A DNA stretch of 64,000 nt from the NCBI RefSeq assembly GCF_014650435.1, contig NZ_BMUY01000004.1, positions 62,001 through 126,000 on the forward strand. Direction: 5' to 3'. The notes under the pieces are model-generated. The model was not told where the DNA came from, searched no databases, and saw only the letters and a list, made by a program, of their open reading frames with translations. This DNA is from Streptomyces tendae. GTDB lineage: Bacteria > Actinomycetota > Actinomycetes > Streptomycetales > Streptomycetaceae. Of this stretch, positions 26,998 through 35,866 are shown one piece after another (positions within the stretch are counted from its first letter, which is position 1; every line of letters begins with the position of its first letter). The position numbers and the translations under genes were made by a program.

Positions 26998-27846
26998 ATG
27001 ACTCATGGGCAGGAAGTGGCTCAGCCGTCGGGAGTGTGGGCCACGGCTGTGGGGGTGGCCAGGGTGCGGGCCCTGGAGACCGAGCGGGAGAACGCTCTCT
27101 TCCGCGACCCACTGGCACGGGCCTTCGCCAACGCCGGCGGCCTGAGGTCCTCCTCACCTCCGCCCGAGGACGAGGCCGAGCGACGGCGTCGGCTGGCCGT
27201 GACGTTCTCCATCGTCGTCAGGACGAAGTTCCTCGACGAACTGTTGCAGCAGGCCTCCGCGTCCGGCATCCGGCAAGTCGTGCTGCTCGGCGCCGGGATG
27301 GACAGCCGGGCCTTCCGAATGGACTGGCCCGAGGGCACCCGGCTCTTCGAGGTCGACACCGCCGCGCCACTGGACTTCAAGGCTGCGGTGCTGACCAAGG
27401 AGCGGGCCGTCGCACGCTGCGAGCGGATCGCCGTCGCCGCGGATCTGCGTGCCGACTGGCCGAGCGCGCTGGTCGCCGCAGGGCACGACCCGGCCGCGCC
27501 GACCGTGTGGATCGCCGAGGGACTGCTGATCTATCTGCCCGATGACGCCGTGGAGCTGCTGCTGGACCGGATCGGCGCGCAGTCGGCGGCAGGCAGTCGA
27601 ATGGGGCTGACGTTGGGCTCGCGCGGCGTGATCGAGCGCTTCGGCGCGGAGGCCGAGCCTGGTTCGGCGGCGTCCATGTGGGTCTCGGAGATGCCCGACG
27701 ACCCGGTGGCCTGGCTGGCCGGACACGGCTGGAAGGCCACATGCCACACCTTGCGCGAGCGTGGTGCCGCATACGGCCGCCCGATCGGCACCCCGCCGCA
27801 GCGCGAGGAGCGACCCGGTGGACTGATCTCGGCGATCCTCCGGTAG
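26998..27846 (+). CDS. SAM-dependent methyltransferase, leucine carboxyl methyltransferase (TIGR00027-like) family
   Basis: A 282-residue class I methyltransferase of the group abundant in mycobacteria and streptomycetes. Hallmarks are 'TAVGVARVRALETERENALF', 'DPLARAFA', 'VVRTKFLDELL', the SAM loop 'VVLLGAGMDSRAFRM', 'LFEVDTAAPLDFKAAVL' and 'VWIAEGLLIYLPDDAVELLL'. O-methylation of a small secondary metabolite is likely but the substrate is unknown. ATG at 26998 is favoured: TACGCT ends 6 bases upstream as a -10 for a leaderless transcript, and the N-terminus matches family length. Starts at 26965 or 26935 would add unconserved residues. Confidence 0.88.
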   Translation: MTHGQEVAQPSGVWATAVGVARVRALETERENALFRDPLARAFANAGGLRSSSPPPEDEAERRRRLAVTFSIVVRTKFLDELLQQASASGIRQVVLLGAGMDSRAFRMDWPEGTRLFEVDTAAPLDFKAAVLTKERAVARCERIAVAADLRADWPSALVAAGHDPAAPTVWIAEGLLIYLPDDAVELLLDRIGAQSAAGSRMGLTLGSRGVIERFGAEAEPGSAASMWVSEMPDDPVAWLAGHGWKATCHTLRERGAAYGRPIGTPPQREERPGGLISAILR

Positions 27847-27922
27847 CTGTCGGCGCCGGTGGCTCGTTCCAAGTCCATGGTGGGAAACGGACCCCACGAC
27901 GCACCCTGCGCGACGACGCTGC

Positions 27923-28189
27923 CTGGCGCTCGCCCTGCACCGGCTGCGCATCGCGGAGGCGGCCTGTGCGCAGTTCCGTACGGACCCCGACCTCCGGGCG
28001 GACGGCGAAGGCCCGGACTGGCTCGCCGCGCTCGACTACGGCTCCCGCGTGCTCAACGCCGACCTCTGGTCAGTACGACTTGCCGACCTCGTGGTCGCAG
28101 TCCTACCGAAGGCGTCAGCCCACCTGCTGCTCGGCGTCGTCAAGCTGGTCATCGGCCGCGAACCACGCACCGCCTTCAGCGAAGTGTGA
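27923..28189 (+). pseudogene. Unrecognised gene fragment (C-terminal part)
   Basis: One plus-strand frame, with no start codon of its own, reads like real coding sequence: 'LALALHRLRIAEAACAQF', 'GPDWLAALDYGSRVLNADLW' and 'HLLLGVVKLVIGREPRTAF' to TGA at 28187-28189. The amino acid composition and amphipathic helices look genuine, but I do not recognise the family. The upstream frame seems to continue in the neighbouring phase ('RTLRDDAAW'), hinting at a frameshift near 27922. It is probably a remnant left by deletion between the methyltransferase and the CoA-transferase-like gene. Confidence 0.35.
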
Positions 28190-28302
28190 CCTGTTTGAGC
28201 CACGCCGGGTTCGGGCACCGCAAGACGGCAGAGGTCAACGCTCCCCTCACACCCCCTCCCTTCCGGCTGCATCGCTGCGGGTCTGCGGCATCATGCTGGT
28301 GC

Positions 28303-29667
28303 ATGACGTACTCACCTGGTACCGCGACCGCCTGGGACGCACTCGGCGGGGACCCTGCCCTGCTGTCCCGCATCACCTGCCGCAGGCGGGCGGGTGCGCT
28401 GCCGGCGCGCCTGCCGGTGATCGAGCTGGCACGGGCCTGCGTGGGTGTGTGCGCGCTGGCGGGTGCGGAACTTGCGTCCCTGCGCTCGGGGCGTCCCCTG
28501 GGCAGGGTGCAGGTGGACGACGGTGCGGTGGCGGCCGCCTTCACCAGCGAGCGCCATCTGCGCATCGACGGACGTGCCCCAGTCAACTTCGCGCCGCTCT
28601 CCCGGCTTTGGCGCGCACAGGACGGCTGGGTGCGGACCCATGCGAACTATCCGCACCATCGCTCGCGGCTGTGCGCGGCCCTGGGACTCGGACCGGATGC
28701 CGCGGAACGCGAAGCGGCAGAGCTCATCGCCGCATCACCGGCGCAGGAGGTCGAGGAGAAGGTGTACGCGGCCGGCGGGCTGGCTGTCGCACTGCGTACG
28801 CCCGCGCAATGGGCAGCCCATCCACAGGGCGCCGCGGTGGCCGCCCGCCCGCTGCTGACCAGACAGCGTCTGAACGACGCCGCGGCGCCTGCCAGGCAGG
28901 ACGTCACCCCGCCTCGCGTCCTGGACCTCACCCGGGTCATCGCAGGGCCGACGGCCACCCGCACCCTCGCCCTCCTCGGTGCGGACGTCCTGCGCGTGGA
29001 CTCGCCGCATTTGCCGGAGGACCCCTATGCCCACGCCGACACCGGTTTCGGGAAGCGCTCGACGCGCCTCGATCTGTCGCACAACGCGGACCGGCGAACC
29101 TTCGAAGAGTTGCTCGCCGATGCCGACGTGGTGGTCGTGGGATACCGGCCGAGGGCACTCGACCGATTCGGACTCGCCCCGCAGGCACTCATCGAGCGGC
29201 GGCCCGGCCTCGTGGTGGCGACCCTGTCCGCCTGGGGCGACTACGGTCCCTGGGCCGAGCGGCGCGGCTTCGACAGCCTCGTCCAGGTGGCGACCGGTAT
29301 CGCGGCAACGGAGGGCTCGCCCACGAAACCAGGTGTCCTGCCCGCGCAGGCGCTCGATCACGGCACCGGCTACCTGATCGCCGCCGGTGTGCTGCGCGCC
29401 CTCACCGACCAGGTGCGGGAAGGCGGTTCGCATGTCCTGCACCACGCCCTCGCACAGACGGCCCACTGGCTGCAGTACAACGTACAGCCCCAGACCGGAA
29501 CGGCCCGGGACGCGGTCGACGACGCTGCCTGGCTGACCGAGACCGACAGCGCACTGGGCCGGCTCCAATACGCTCTGCCGCCCCTGTCGTTCACCGGCGG
29601 GCCCACCGACTGGGCACGGCCGCCCGGCCGGTGGGGAGCCGACGAACCGGTGTGGACGTCGCCGTGA
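28303..29667 (+). CDS. CaiB/BaiF family CoA-transferase-like protein
   Basis: A 454-residue protein whose core from about residue 207 is a family III CoA transferase: 'PRVLDLTRVIAGPTATRTLA', 'LLGADVLRVDSP', 'GFGKRSTRLDLSHNADRRTF', 'LVVATLSAWGDYGPWAERRG' and 'FDSLVQVATGIA'. Family members move CoA between carboxylic acids through an enzyme-bound anhydride on an Asp. The order is unusual: about 200 residues precede the normal N-terminal motif ('ELARACVGVCALAGAELASL', 'PLSRLWRAQDGWVRTHANYP'). That segment itself resembles the linker/C-lobe of CaiB proteins, as if the halves were permuted or duplicated. ATG at 28303 is the first plausible start; SD evidence is weak. The gene stands alone. Confidence 0.82.
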   Translation: MTYSPGTATAWDALGGDPALLSRITCRRRAGALPARLPVIELARACVGVCALAGAELASLRSGRPLGRVQVDDGAVAAAFTSERHLRIDGRAPVNFAPLSRLWRAQDGWVRTHANYPHHRSRLCAALGLGPDAAEREAAELIAASPAQEVEEKVYAAGGLAVALRTPAQWAAHPQGAAVAARPLLTRQRLNDAAAPARQDVTPPRVLDLTRVIAGPTATRTLALLGADVLRVDSPHLPEDPYAHADTGFGKRSTRLDLSHNADRRTFEELLADADVVVVGYRPRALDRFGLAPQALIERRPGLVVATLSAWGDYGPWAERRGFDSLVQVATGIAATEGSPTKPGVLPAQALDHGTGYLIAAGVLRALTDQVREGGSHVLHHALAQTAHWLQYNVQPQTGTARDAVDDAAWLTETDSALGRLQYALPPLSFTGGPTDWARPPGRWGADEPVWTSP

Positions 29668-29992
29668 GCAGGTCTGCAGGGGGTCGTCGTGGGGATCACT
29701 TGCCCGGGATGCCGTCCTGGAGGGTACGTCTTCGCCGCCGCAGGGCGATCTGCGCCCAGTTGCCGGACCTCGCCGTCACCGAGCGCGTGGTCGGCATCCG
29801 CACCGGGAAACGGATGGGACACCTTCCGGATACCGGGGGACGGCGCGCCGGGTTCCGTCCGATCCGGCCGTGGTGAGACCGCCGGACCGCCGTCGGAGTG
29901 GTCCTCGCCGGCCGCGTCGTGGCATCGGGCGAGACCCGTCGTAGCACCGAGCACGGTCGAGCGACGTGCCGCACGGGAGGACGTCGGGCGCA

Positions 29993-30022
29993 TTGACGTC
30001 CCGTCGGCGTCGCAACTAGGGT
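29993..30022 (+). promoter_or_regulatory. Predicted sigma-70-type promoter for GH127 gene
   Basis: TTGACG at 29993-29998 and TAGGGT at 30017-30022 are separated by 18 bases, very close to the Streptomyces housekeeping consensus. The predicted transcript starts near 30029, giving a leader of about 84 bases to the ATG at 30113. Overlapping dyads lie in the leader at 30037-30059, so repression by a bound regulator is likely. Confidence 0.65.
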
Positions 30023-30036
30023 CTCGACGATTTCAC

Positions 30037-30059
30037 GAACAGCGTTCGAAATTGCGAAC
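30037..30059. promoter_or_regulatory. Overlapping inverted repeats downstream of GH127 promoter
   Basis: GAAC-AGC-GTTC (30037-30047) overlaps GTTCG-AAATTG-CGAAC (30044-30059). Both are perfect dyads lying about +8 to +31 relative to the predicted transcript start. That position suits a roadblock repressor of sugar-regulated genes. No adjacent regulator gene exists here. Confidence 0.5.
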
Positions 30060-30112
30060 ACAGCAGGCTCTCCGTCCGCCCTGCCCCCTTCACGGAACGC
30101 AAAGGTGGTTTC

Positions 30113-32434
30113 ATGCCCGCTCCCCTCAGCAGAAGGCACGTCCTCCAGTTGGCCGGGACGACTGCCGCCGCAACCGCCGTCGGTCCCCTAGTCGGCGGCT
30201 CCCACGCCCACGGAGCGGCCCTCCCGCCGGCCCGGACCGACATCGGGGCCCTTGCCTTCCCCTTCGAACCAGGCGGGGTCAGGCTGACGTCGAGCCGGTG
30301 GCTGGACAACCAGAACCGCACCCAGGCGTACCTGCGGTTCGTCGACGTCGACCGACTGCTCCACAACTTCCGCGCCAACCACCTCCTGCCCACGGGCGGC
30401 GCGGCCGCGACCGGCGGCTGGGAGGCCCCCGACTTCCCCTTCCGCAGTCACGTGCAGGGCCACTTCCTCACCGCCTGGGCGCAGACGTACGCCGTGACCG
30501 GGGACACCGCCTGCCGGGACAAGGCCCGTTACATGGTGGCCGAGTTGGCCAAGTGCCAGGCCAACAACGATGCCGCGGGCTTCGGTGCCGGTTACCTCTC
30601 CGGCTACCCCGAGTCCGACTTCGCCGCCCTTGAGGCGGGGAGGCTGAGCAACGGCAACGTTCCGTACTACACGATCCACAAGACCCTCGCCGGCCTGCTG
30701 GACGTGTGGCGGCACCTCGGCAGCGCGCAGGCCCGTGACGTACTGCTCGCCCTGGCGGAATGGGTCGACCGGCGCACCGGCCGGCTGAGCACCACGCGGA
30801 TGCAGGCCGTCCTGGGCACGGAGTTCGGCGGCATGAACGCCGTCCTGACCGATCTCTGCCAGCAGACCGGCGACACGCGCTGGCTCGCCGTCGCCCAGCG
30901 GTTCGACCACGCCGCGGTGTTCGACCCTCTGGCGGCGAACGAGGACCGGTTGGCCGGGCTGCACGCCAACACACAGGTGCCGAAGTGGATCGGGGCCGTA
31001 CGCGAGTACAAGGCCACCGGCGCCACGCGCTACCGGGACATCGCCACCAACGCCTGGAACATGTGCGTCGCCACCCACACCTACGCGATCGGCGGCAACA
31101 GTCAGGCGGAGCACTTCCGTGCCCCTGACGCCATCTCCGCATACCTCGCGAACGACACCTGCGAGAGCTGCAACACCGTCAACATGCTCAGTCTGACCCG
31201 GGAACTGTTCGCGCTGACACCGGACCGGGCCGAGCTGTTCGACTACTACGAGCAGGCTTGGCTCAACCACATGATCGGCCAGCAGAACCCGGCCGACCCG
31301 CACGGCCACGTCACCTACTTCACCCCGCTCAAGCCCGGCGGCCGACGGGGAGTGGGCCCGGCGTGGGGCGGCGGCACCTGGAGCACCGACTACACCACCT
31401 TCTGGTGCTGCCAGGGCACCGGTCTGGAGATGCACACGCGGCTGATGGACTCCGTCTACTTCCACGACGGCGGTACCACCCTGACCGTGAACCTCTTCGT
31501 CCCCTCGATCCTCACCTGGACCCGGCGCGGCATCACCGTCACGCAGACCACCTCGTACCCGGCGAGCGACACCACGACGCTGCGGGTCAGCGGCAACGTG
31601 GGCGGCACCTGGGCGATGCGTGTCCGCGTTCCCGGCTGGACCACCGGTGCCGTCATCAGCGTCAACGGCGTCAGGCAGGACATCGCCACCACGCCGGGGA
31701 CCTACGCGACCGTGGACCGATCCTGGACATCCGGGGACAGCGTCACGGTCCGCCTGCCGATGCGCACCCTCGTGCGGCCCTCCAACGACAACCCGGGCGT
31801 CGGTGCCGTCACCCACGGTCCGGTCACCCTGTGCGGTAACTACGGGGACACCGCCCTTTCCGCCCTCCCCGCCCTGGACGTCGCCTCGATCAGGCGGGCC
31901 GGTTCCACCGGGCTCGCCTTCACCGCCACCGCGAACGGTTCCACCGTGGACCTCGGTCCGTTCCACGACGCCCACGGCCACAACTACACCGTCTACTGGA
32001 ACACCAGCGGTCTCGCCTCCGTCCGCATCGCCAACGCCGCCGGTGGTGGTCTGGTGCTGGGCGTCCAGGACATGGCCACCACCGACGGCGGTCGTGCCCT
32101 CCTCTGGACCGACTCCGGGACCGCCGACCACGACTGGGAGATGGTGCCCGACGCAGGCGGCACCCACCGGCTGCGCAACGTCCACAGCGGCAAGGTTCTG
32201 GGCGTGCTCGACATGTCCACCGCCGACGGTGCCACGGTGCTGCAGTGGACGGACAACGGCACCGCCGACCACCGGTGGACGATCCAAGACCAGGGCGACG
32301 GAACCTGCACGATCCGCAACGCCCACAGCGGAAAGCTGCTCGCCGTCCAGAACGACTCCCCCGCGGTCGGCGCCTTCGTCGTCCAGGACGCGGACGACGG
32401 TACGGCCGACAACCGCTGGCGCATCCTGCGCTGA
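30113..32434 (+). CDS. Tat-secreted GH127 beta-L-arabinofuranosidase with C-terminal ricin-type lectin (CBM13)
   Basis: The 773-residue protein begins with a Tat leader (SRRHVLQLAGTTAAAT, cleavage region near 30). The GH127 domain spans about 45-630, with 'WEAPDFPFRSHVQGHFLTAW', 'LGTEFGGMNAVLTDL', 'HANTQVPKWIGA', 'NDTCESCNTVNML' and the 'TFWCCQGTGLEMHTRL' motif. In characterised GH127 enzymes a Cys of this CC pair is the nucleophile and neighbouring Cys/Glu bind zinc; all are present. The last about 130 residues form a beta-trefoil lectin with three repeats ending in DHDW, DHRW and DNRW. It should release L-arabinofuranose from plant glycans outside the cell. The SD is AAAGGTGG. It has its own promoter and dyad upstream. 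Confidence 0.93.
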   Translation: MPAPLSRRHVLQLAGTTAAATAVGPLVGGSHAHGAALPPARTDIGALAFPFEPGGVRLTSSRWLDNQNRTQAYLRFVDVDRLLHNFRANHLLPTGGAAATGGWEAPDFPFRSHVQGHFLTAWAQTYAVTGDTACRDKARYMVAELAKCQANNDAAGFGAGYLSGYPESDFAALEAGRLSNGNVPYYTIHKTLAGLLDVWRHLGSAQARDVLLALAEWVDRRTGRLSTTRMQAVLGTEFGGMNAVLTDLCQQTGDTRWLAVAQRFDHAAVFDPLAANEDRLAGLHANTQVPKWIGAVREYKATGATRYRDIATNAWNMCVATHTYAIGGNSQAEHFRAPDAISAYLANDTCESCNTVNMLSLTRELFALTPDRAELFDYYEQAWLNHMIGQQNPADPHGHVTYFTPLKPGGRRGVGPAWGGGTWSTDYTTFWCCQGTGLEMHTRLMDSVYFHDGGTTLTVNLFVPSILTWTRRGITVTQTTSYPASDTTTLRVSGNVGGTWAMRVRVPGWTTGAVISVNGVRQDIATTPGTYATVDRSWTSGDSVTVRLPMRTLVRPSNDNPGVGAVTHGPVTLCGNYGDTALSALPALDVASIRRAGSTGLAFTATANGSTVDLGPFHDAHGHNYTVYWNTSGLASVRIANAAGGGLVLGVQDMATTDGGRALLWTDSGTADHDWEMVPDAGGTHRLRNVHSGKVLGVLDMSTADGATVLQWTDNGTADHRWTIQDQGDGTCTIRNAHSGKLLAVQNDSPAVGAFVVQDADDGTADNRWRILR

Positions 32435-32763
32435 CCCGGCGTCGGCTGAAGGCAGTGGAGAGCAGACCCGGTACTGTGGCGGTGCCGTGCCCGGCTACCG
32501 GCTACCGGCTACCGGCTCGACCGCCCGCCATGCAGTCCCCGACGCGTCCAGGCCGTTGCCGGCCTCGGACCGCCTGTCCCGGGTCGCGGTGAACTCCGCG
32601 TCGAGTTGCCGTCCGGCGGCTACGGATAGGGCGGCGTTACGGAAGCAGCGCACACGGACGGGGGCCGTTCGGCGACAGCGGTCTCCGCTCCGGGCCGCCC
32701 CGGTCGGAGCGGCGCGGGCGACGCCGGCCGCTCACTCCGACCACACGCCGGCCAAGCAGGACC
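32435..32763. other. Convergent intergenic region with heptamer repeat
   Basis: About 330 bases between the convergent GH127 and PRC-barrel genes. The only structure is a short tandem repeat (32491-32517). No gene, clear terminator or family resemblance was seen in any frame. Confidence 0.5.
32491..32517. repeat. 7-bp tandem repeat, about 3.9 copies
   Basis: The unit CCGGCTA is repeated three times (32491-32511) and followed by CCGGCT. It is a small slippage-type microsatellite in non-coding DNA, without evident function. Confidence 0.8.
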
Positions 32764-33111
32764 TCAGCCACGCAGAGCCAGGTAATAGGCGCCGACCTCG
32801 GACAGGTAGCCGGGGTCGGCCGTCTCGCTGTCGGTGGCGAAACGAGGAGCGGCCTTGATCTCCTCCCGCGACGGTGTGACATGCACCTTCTGCGCCTCGG
32901 CGTCGATGCCGGTGACGGCGCCGGCCGGGATCAGGACACTTCTGCCGAACTTCCACACTCCGGTGTCGACGACCAGGTGCTGCATGCCGGGCTCGTCCTG
33001 CTGGCGGTCCACGTGCCCGATGACACCGTCGGCAGCCTCCACGGTGAATCCCACCATCGACCGCCCGGCCCCGTACCCGATCTCCGGCGCGTACATCCAC
33101 ACACTTCTCAC
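32764..33111 (-). CDS. PRC-barrel domain protein
   Basis: A 115-residue protein matching the PRC-barrel fold: 'GRSMVGFTVEAADGVIGHVD', 'HLVVDTGVWKFGRSVLIPAG', 'VTGIDAEAQKVHVTPSREEI'. PRC-barrel proteins occur in photosynthetic reaction centres, in RimM, and as small stand-alone, often stress-induced proteins in actinomycetes; this is the last kind. The initiation codon is GTG at 33111, preceded by AAGGAGAGGGATCC; the internal ATG five codons later lacks an SD. It is transcribed alone; the next gene upstream on this strand, the amidase, ends 270 bases away, and that gap holds no feature I can support. Confidence 0.88.
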   Translation of the reverse strand: MRSVWMYAPEIGYGAGRSMVGFTVEAADGVIGHVDRQQDEPGMQHLVVDTGVWKFGRSVLIPAGAVTGIDAEAQKVHVTPSREEIKAAPRFATDSETADPGYLSEVGAYYLALRG

Positions 33112-33381
33112 GGATCCCTCTCCTTACCGTCGGCAACCGGCACGGCGGCGCCCTTGTCAGACCTCTGCGCTTCCCTTTTCCCCGGTAACTGCCTCACAAC
33201 CAAGGGGGAAGCCGACATCGCAGGTCCGCCGACAGCCGGGGCCGCGGCGATGTCGGGGGCCGAGCTGACCGGCATGTCTCCTGCCCGTCGGGGGACAGCG
33301 GCGCTGCCGGCACCGCCCCCGGTTCGTTCTCCGCCCTCGGCCTCGGCCGGACACCCGGCGCTAGAGTCCTGGTTCGGCGTC

Positions 33382-34833
33382 CTACTCCGGTACTTGGAAA
33401 CCGCCGATGGCCCGTTCGAGCAGTTCGGCCAGACGCAGCGGCGTCCGGTCCTCGAACATCGGGCCGATGAGCTGCACTCCCACCGGCAGGCCGTCGGGAG
33501 ACAGACCCGCCGGTACGGCGGTGGCCGGCAGGCCGGGCATGGTGGCCAGACCCGCCCAGACGAGCTGGTCGAAGAACGGATACGCGACACCGTCGATGTC
33601 GATCCGGCGTGCCAGCAGATCGGGGTCGTGATCGTGCGGGAACGCGGGCGTCGGCGTGATCGGGCACACCACGGCGTCGAACTCGGCGAAGAACCGGCGC
33701 CAGCCGTGACGATGAAGCTCGCGGCGATCGTTCGCCCCGATCCAGTCGCGGTGGCTGAACACCATGCCCCGCAGGCGCGCCGCGGCGAGACTCCGGTCGT
33801 CCGCGCTCAGTGCGGCGGCGCGGGTCCGCAACTCCTCGTACGCATCGACGGGAAAACGCGCGACGGAGCCCGAGAACAGCAGCTGGGTGTAGAGCGTCGC
33901 GGCTTCGGCCAGATCGGGCAGCAGCGGAGTACGCCGTTCCACGTGGGCGCCGGCCTCGGCGAGCGCGTCGGCCACCCGGTTCACACCGGCGCGCACCGCA
34001 GACCCGGTCGCGATGAACGGATGCTCTTCGAGGACCAGGACCCGGAAGTCGCTCAACCGAGCGTGGCGCGCGGGCGGCAGCGCCAGCTGGTGAGCCACGC
34101 CGTACGTCAGCGGATCCGGCCCCGCCATGACGTCGAGGAGAAGCGTGAGGTCGCGAGCCGTACGTGCCATCGGACCCACGACGGCGAGCTCGGGGCCGAC
34201 CGGATACGCCGGCACGGTCGGCGGGACCATACCGCGGTCCGCCACCAGCCCGAGCGTCGGCTTGTGGGCGTACACACCGCAGAAGTGCGCAGGAGTGCGC
34301 AGCGAGCCACCGATGTCGGAGCCGATGGACAACGAGCCGAACCCGGCGGCCAGGGCGGCCGCCGAGCCACCGGACGATCCGCCCGACGTGCGCGCATGAT
34401 CCCAGGGGTTGTTGGTGGTGCCGTAGATCGCGTTGAAGCTCTGCAGGTCCTGCAGCCCCAACGGCACATTCGTCTTGCCCAGTATGACCGCGCCGGCGGC
34501 CCGGAGCCGGGACACCTGAACCGCGTCCTCGGCCGGTACGTAGTCCCGGTACTGCGGCATGCCCCAGGTCGTGGGCAGCCCTGCCACGTTGTAGGACTCC
34601 TTGACGGTCACCGGGATGCCGAGCAGGGGCCGGTCCTCGCCCCGGGCGCGCGCCTCGTCGGCACCACGCGCGGCGGCCCGGGCACGGTCGAAGTCCGGCA
34701 CGCAGATCGCGTTGACCGCCTTGTCGTCCCGCTCGACACGGGCTATCGCCTCCTCGGTCAGCTCCATCGATGTCACCTCACGTGCGCGCAACGCGGCCGC
34801 GAGTCCTTCTGCGCTCTGAAAGCTCCGCTCCAT
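33382..34833 (-). CDS. Amidase signature (AS) family amidase
   Basis: A 483-residue AS-family hydrolase. The catalytic Ser-cisSer-Lys triad is visible: Lys in 'IPVTVKESYNV' near 75, the Gly/Ser-rich 'RTSGGSSGGSAAALAAGFG' near 150, and the nucleophile region 'GSDIGGSLRTPAHFCGVYAH' near 175. The C-terminal 'FFDQLVWAGLATMPGLPATA' and 'LPVGVQLIGPMFEDRT' are typical. It should hydrolyse a carboxamide to acid plus ammonia; the substrate is not predictable. ATG at 34833 (MERSFQSAEG) matches the family N-terminus. It is divergent from the DHFR-like gene, with 188 bases between. Confidence 0.93.
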   Translation of the reverse strand: MERSFQSAEGLAAALRAREVTSMELTEEAIARVERDDKAVNAICVPDFDRARAAARGADEARARGEDRPLLGIPVTVKESYNVAGLPTTWGMPQYRDYVPAEDAVQVSRLRAAGAVILGKTNVPLGLQDLQSFNAIYGTTNNPWDHARTSGGSSGGSAAALAAGFGSLSIGSDIGGSLRTPAHFCGVYAHKPTLGLVADRGMVPPTVPAYPVGPELAVVGPMARTARDLTLLLDVMAGPDPLTYGVAHQLALPPARHARLSDFRVLVLEEHPFIATGSAVRAGVNRVADALAEAGAHVERRTPLLPDLAEAATLYTQLLFSGSVARFPVDAYEELRTRAAALSADDRSLAAARLRGMVFSHRDWIGANDRRELHRHGWRRFFAEFDAVVCPITPTPAFPHDHDPDLLARRIDIDGVAYPFFDQLVWAGLATMPGLPATAVPAGLSPDGLPVGVQLIGPMFEDRTPLRLAELLERAIGGFQVPE

Positions 34834-35021
34834 GAACGCGACCGTACCGACCTGTGGAGGAGGCCATAAAACGCCGATTCGCACAACGGGACGGACCCAG
34901 TACCAGTGGTCCCGGGGCGCGGCGAGCAGTCGAGTGGATTTCGCAGCACTCCGCAGAGCGATCGATGAGATTGCGGCTCCCGGCCGGTCCAAGATTGTGA
35001 CACCCAAGAAAGGACACAGCC

Positions 35022-35627
35022 ATGTCGGAGCTTCTCGTCGACTTCATCACGTCCCTCGACGGCTACGCATCGGGAGAGGGATGGCCCGGGTTCTGGGGCC
35101 TCGAGGGCCCCGAGTATCTCGCTTGGCTCACCGAGCAGCCCGAGGTCACCTACCTGATGGGAGCGAACACCTACCGCCTGATGTCGGGCTTCGCCGCAGG
35201 CCAGGTCCCGTCTGGCCAAGACGAGTTCAGGCCCGAGGAAGAGTCGTCCGTCGACGAACTCTCGCAAGCGTCCAAGGTGGTCTTCTCGTCGTCGCTCGAA
35301 GAGCCGCTGACCTGGGCCAACTCCACGCTGGTCCGCGACGACGCGGTCGAGACGGTCCGCGCCATGAAGTCGAGTGGCTCGGGGCTCCTCAGCACAATCG
35401 GCAGCCTCAGCCTGTGCCGGTCCCTGCTACGAGCCGGCCTCGTCGACCGCTTCCGGGTCGTGATGTTCCCCGTGATCACCGGGGCCACGGGCCAAGAACG
35501 CATCTATGACGGCTATCCGGACGTCGCTCTCGAGATGGTCGAGCACCGCACCTTCGACGGCCGCATCCAACTGGTCGAGTACAAGCCCCGCGTCCTCGAC
35601 CACCCGCCACTCGGCGTGCCTGCGTGA
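35022..35627 (+). CDS. Dihydrofolate reductase family (RibD_C) protein
   Basis: A 201-residue protein with the DHFR/RibD C-terminal fold: 'LLVDFITSLDGYASGEGWPG', 'YLMGANTYRLMSGF', 'KVVFSSSLEEPLTWANSTLV', 'LLSTIGSLSLCRSLLRAGLV' and 'DRFRVVMFPVITG'. Such YwjB/YyaP-like proteins bind NADPH, but their physiological substrate is mostly unknown and they are not true folate enzymes. The start is fixed by AAAGGA about 8 bases upstream of ATG. It is followed by a strong hairpin region before the convergent LysR gene. Confidence 0.9.
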   Translation: MSELLVDFITSLDGYASGEGWPGFWGLEGPEYLAWLTEQPEVTYLMGANTYRLMSGFAAGQVPSGQDEFRPEEESSVDELSQASKVVFSSSLEEPLTWANSTLVRDDAVETVRAMKSSGSGLLSTIGSLSLCRSLLRAGLVDRFRVVMFPVITGATGQERIYDGYPDVALEMVEHRTFDGRIQLVEYKPRVLDHPPLGVPA

Positions 35628-35770
35628 CATCGCCCCGTCGGCGCCGGTCCGGGCGGGCGGCCAGGCCGACGCCGACGGGCGTGGAGGCAGCGCCCTGAGC
35701 ATCGCCTTCAGGAGAGTCACGGGGGACGGCTCCCGGCGCCTACCGCAGCTGAACGTATCCCGAGTGTTGA

Positions 35771-35846
35771 CGTCCCCGTCCCCGGGAAGCTGCGCACAAT
35801 CGCGCAGCGGTGCCGTTGAGGAAGCACGGGGACAGAGACGGGGACG
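35771..35846. terminator. Nested hairpin, probable bidirectional terminator
   Basis: Between the convergent DHFR-like and LysR genes a perfect inner stem GCTGCGC-ACAATC-GCGCAGC (35789-35808) is enclosed by imperfect outer arms, CGTCCCCGTCCCCG (from 35771) against CGGGGACAGAGACGGGGAC (to about 35846). It is symmetric and lacks U-runs, as is common for Streptomyces terminators. It could serve both transcripts. Confidence 0.55.
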
Positions 35847-35866
35847 GTGCGGGCCGCGCAGGGCCG

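Larger units (their letters stand above)
29668..30112. other. Intergenic region upstream of secreted GH127
   Basis: This 445-base gene-free stretch includes a strong promoter at 29993-30022 and an operator-like dyad just after it. The first 300 bases show only GC-rich frames on both strands without family resemblance or SD sites. Confidence 0.5.

Noticed and set aside
30188..32326. A 712-codon minus-strand frame opposite the GH127 gene.
   Set aside because: Low-complexity G/V/E-rich text typical of antisense reading in high-GC DNA; the plus strand carries the catalytic CC motif and lectin repeats.
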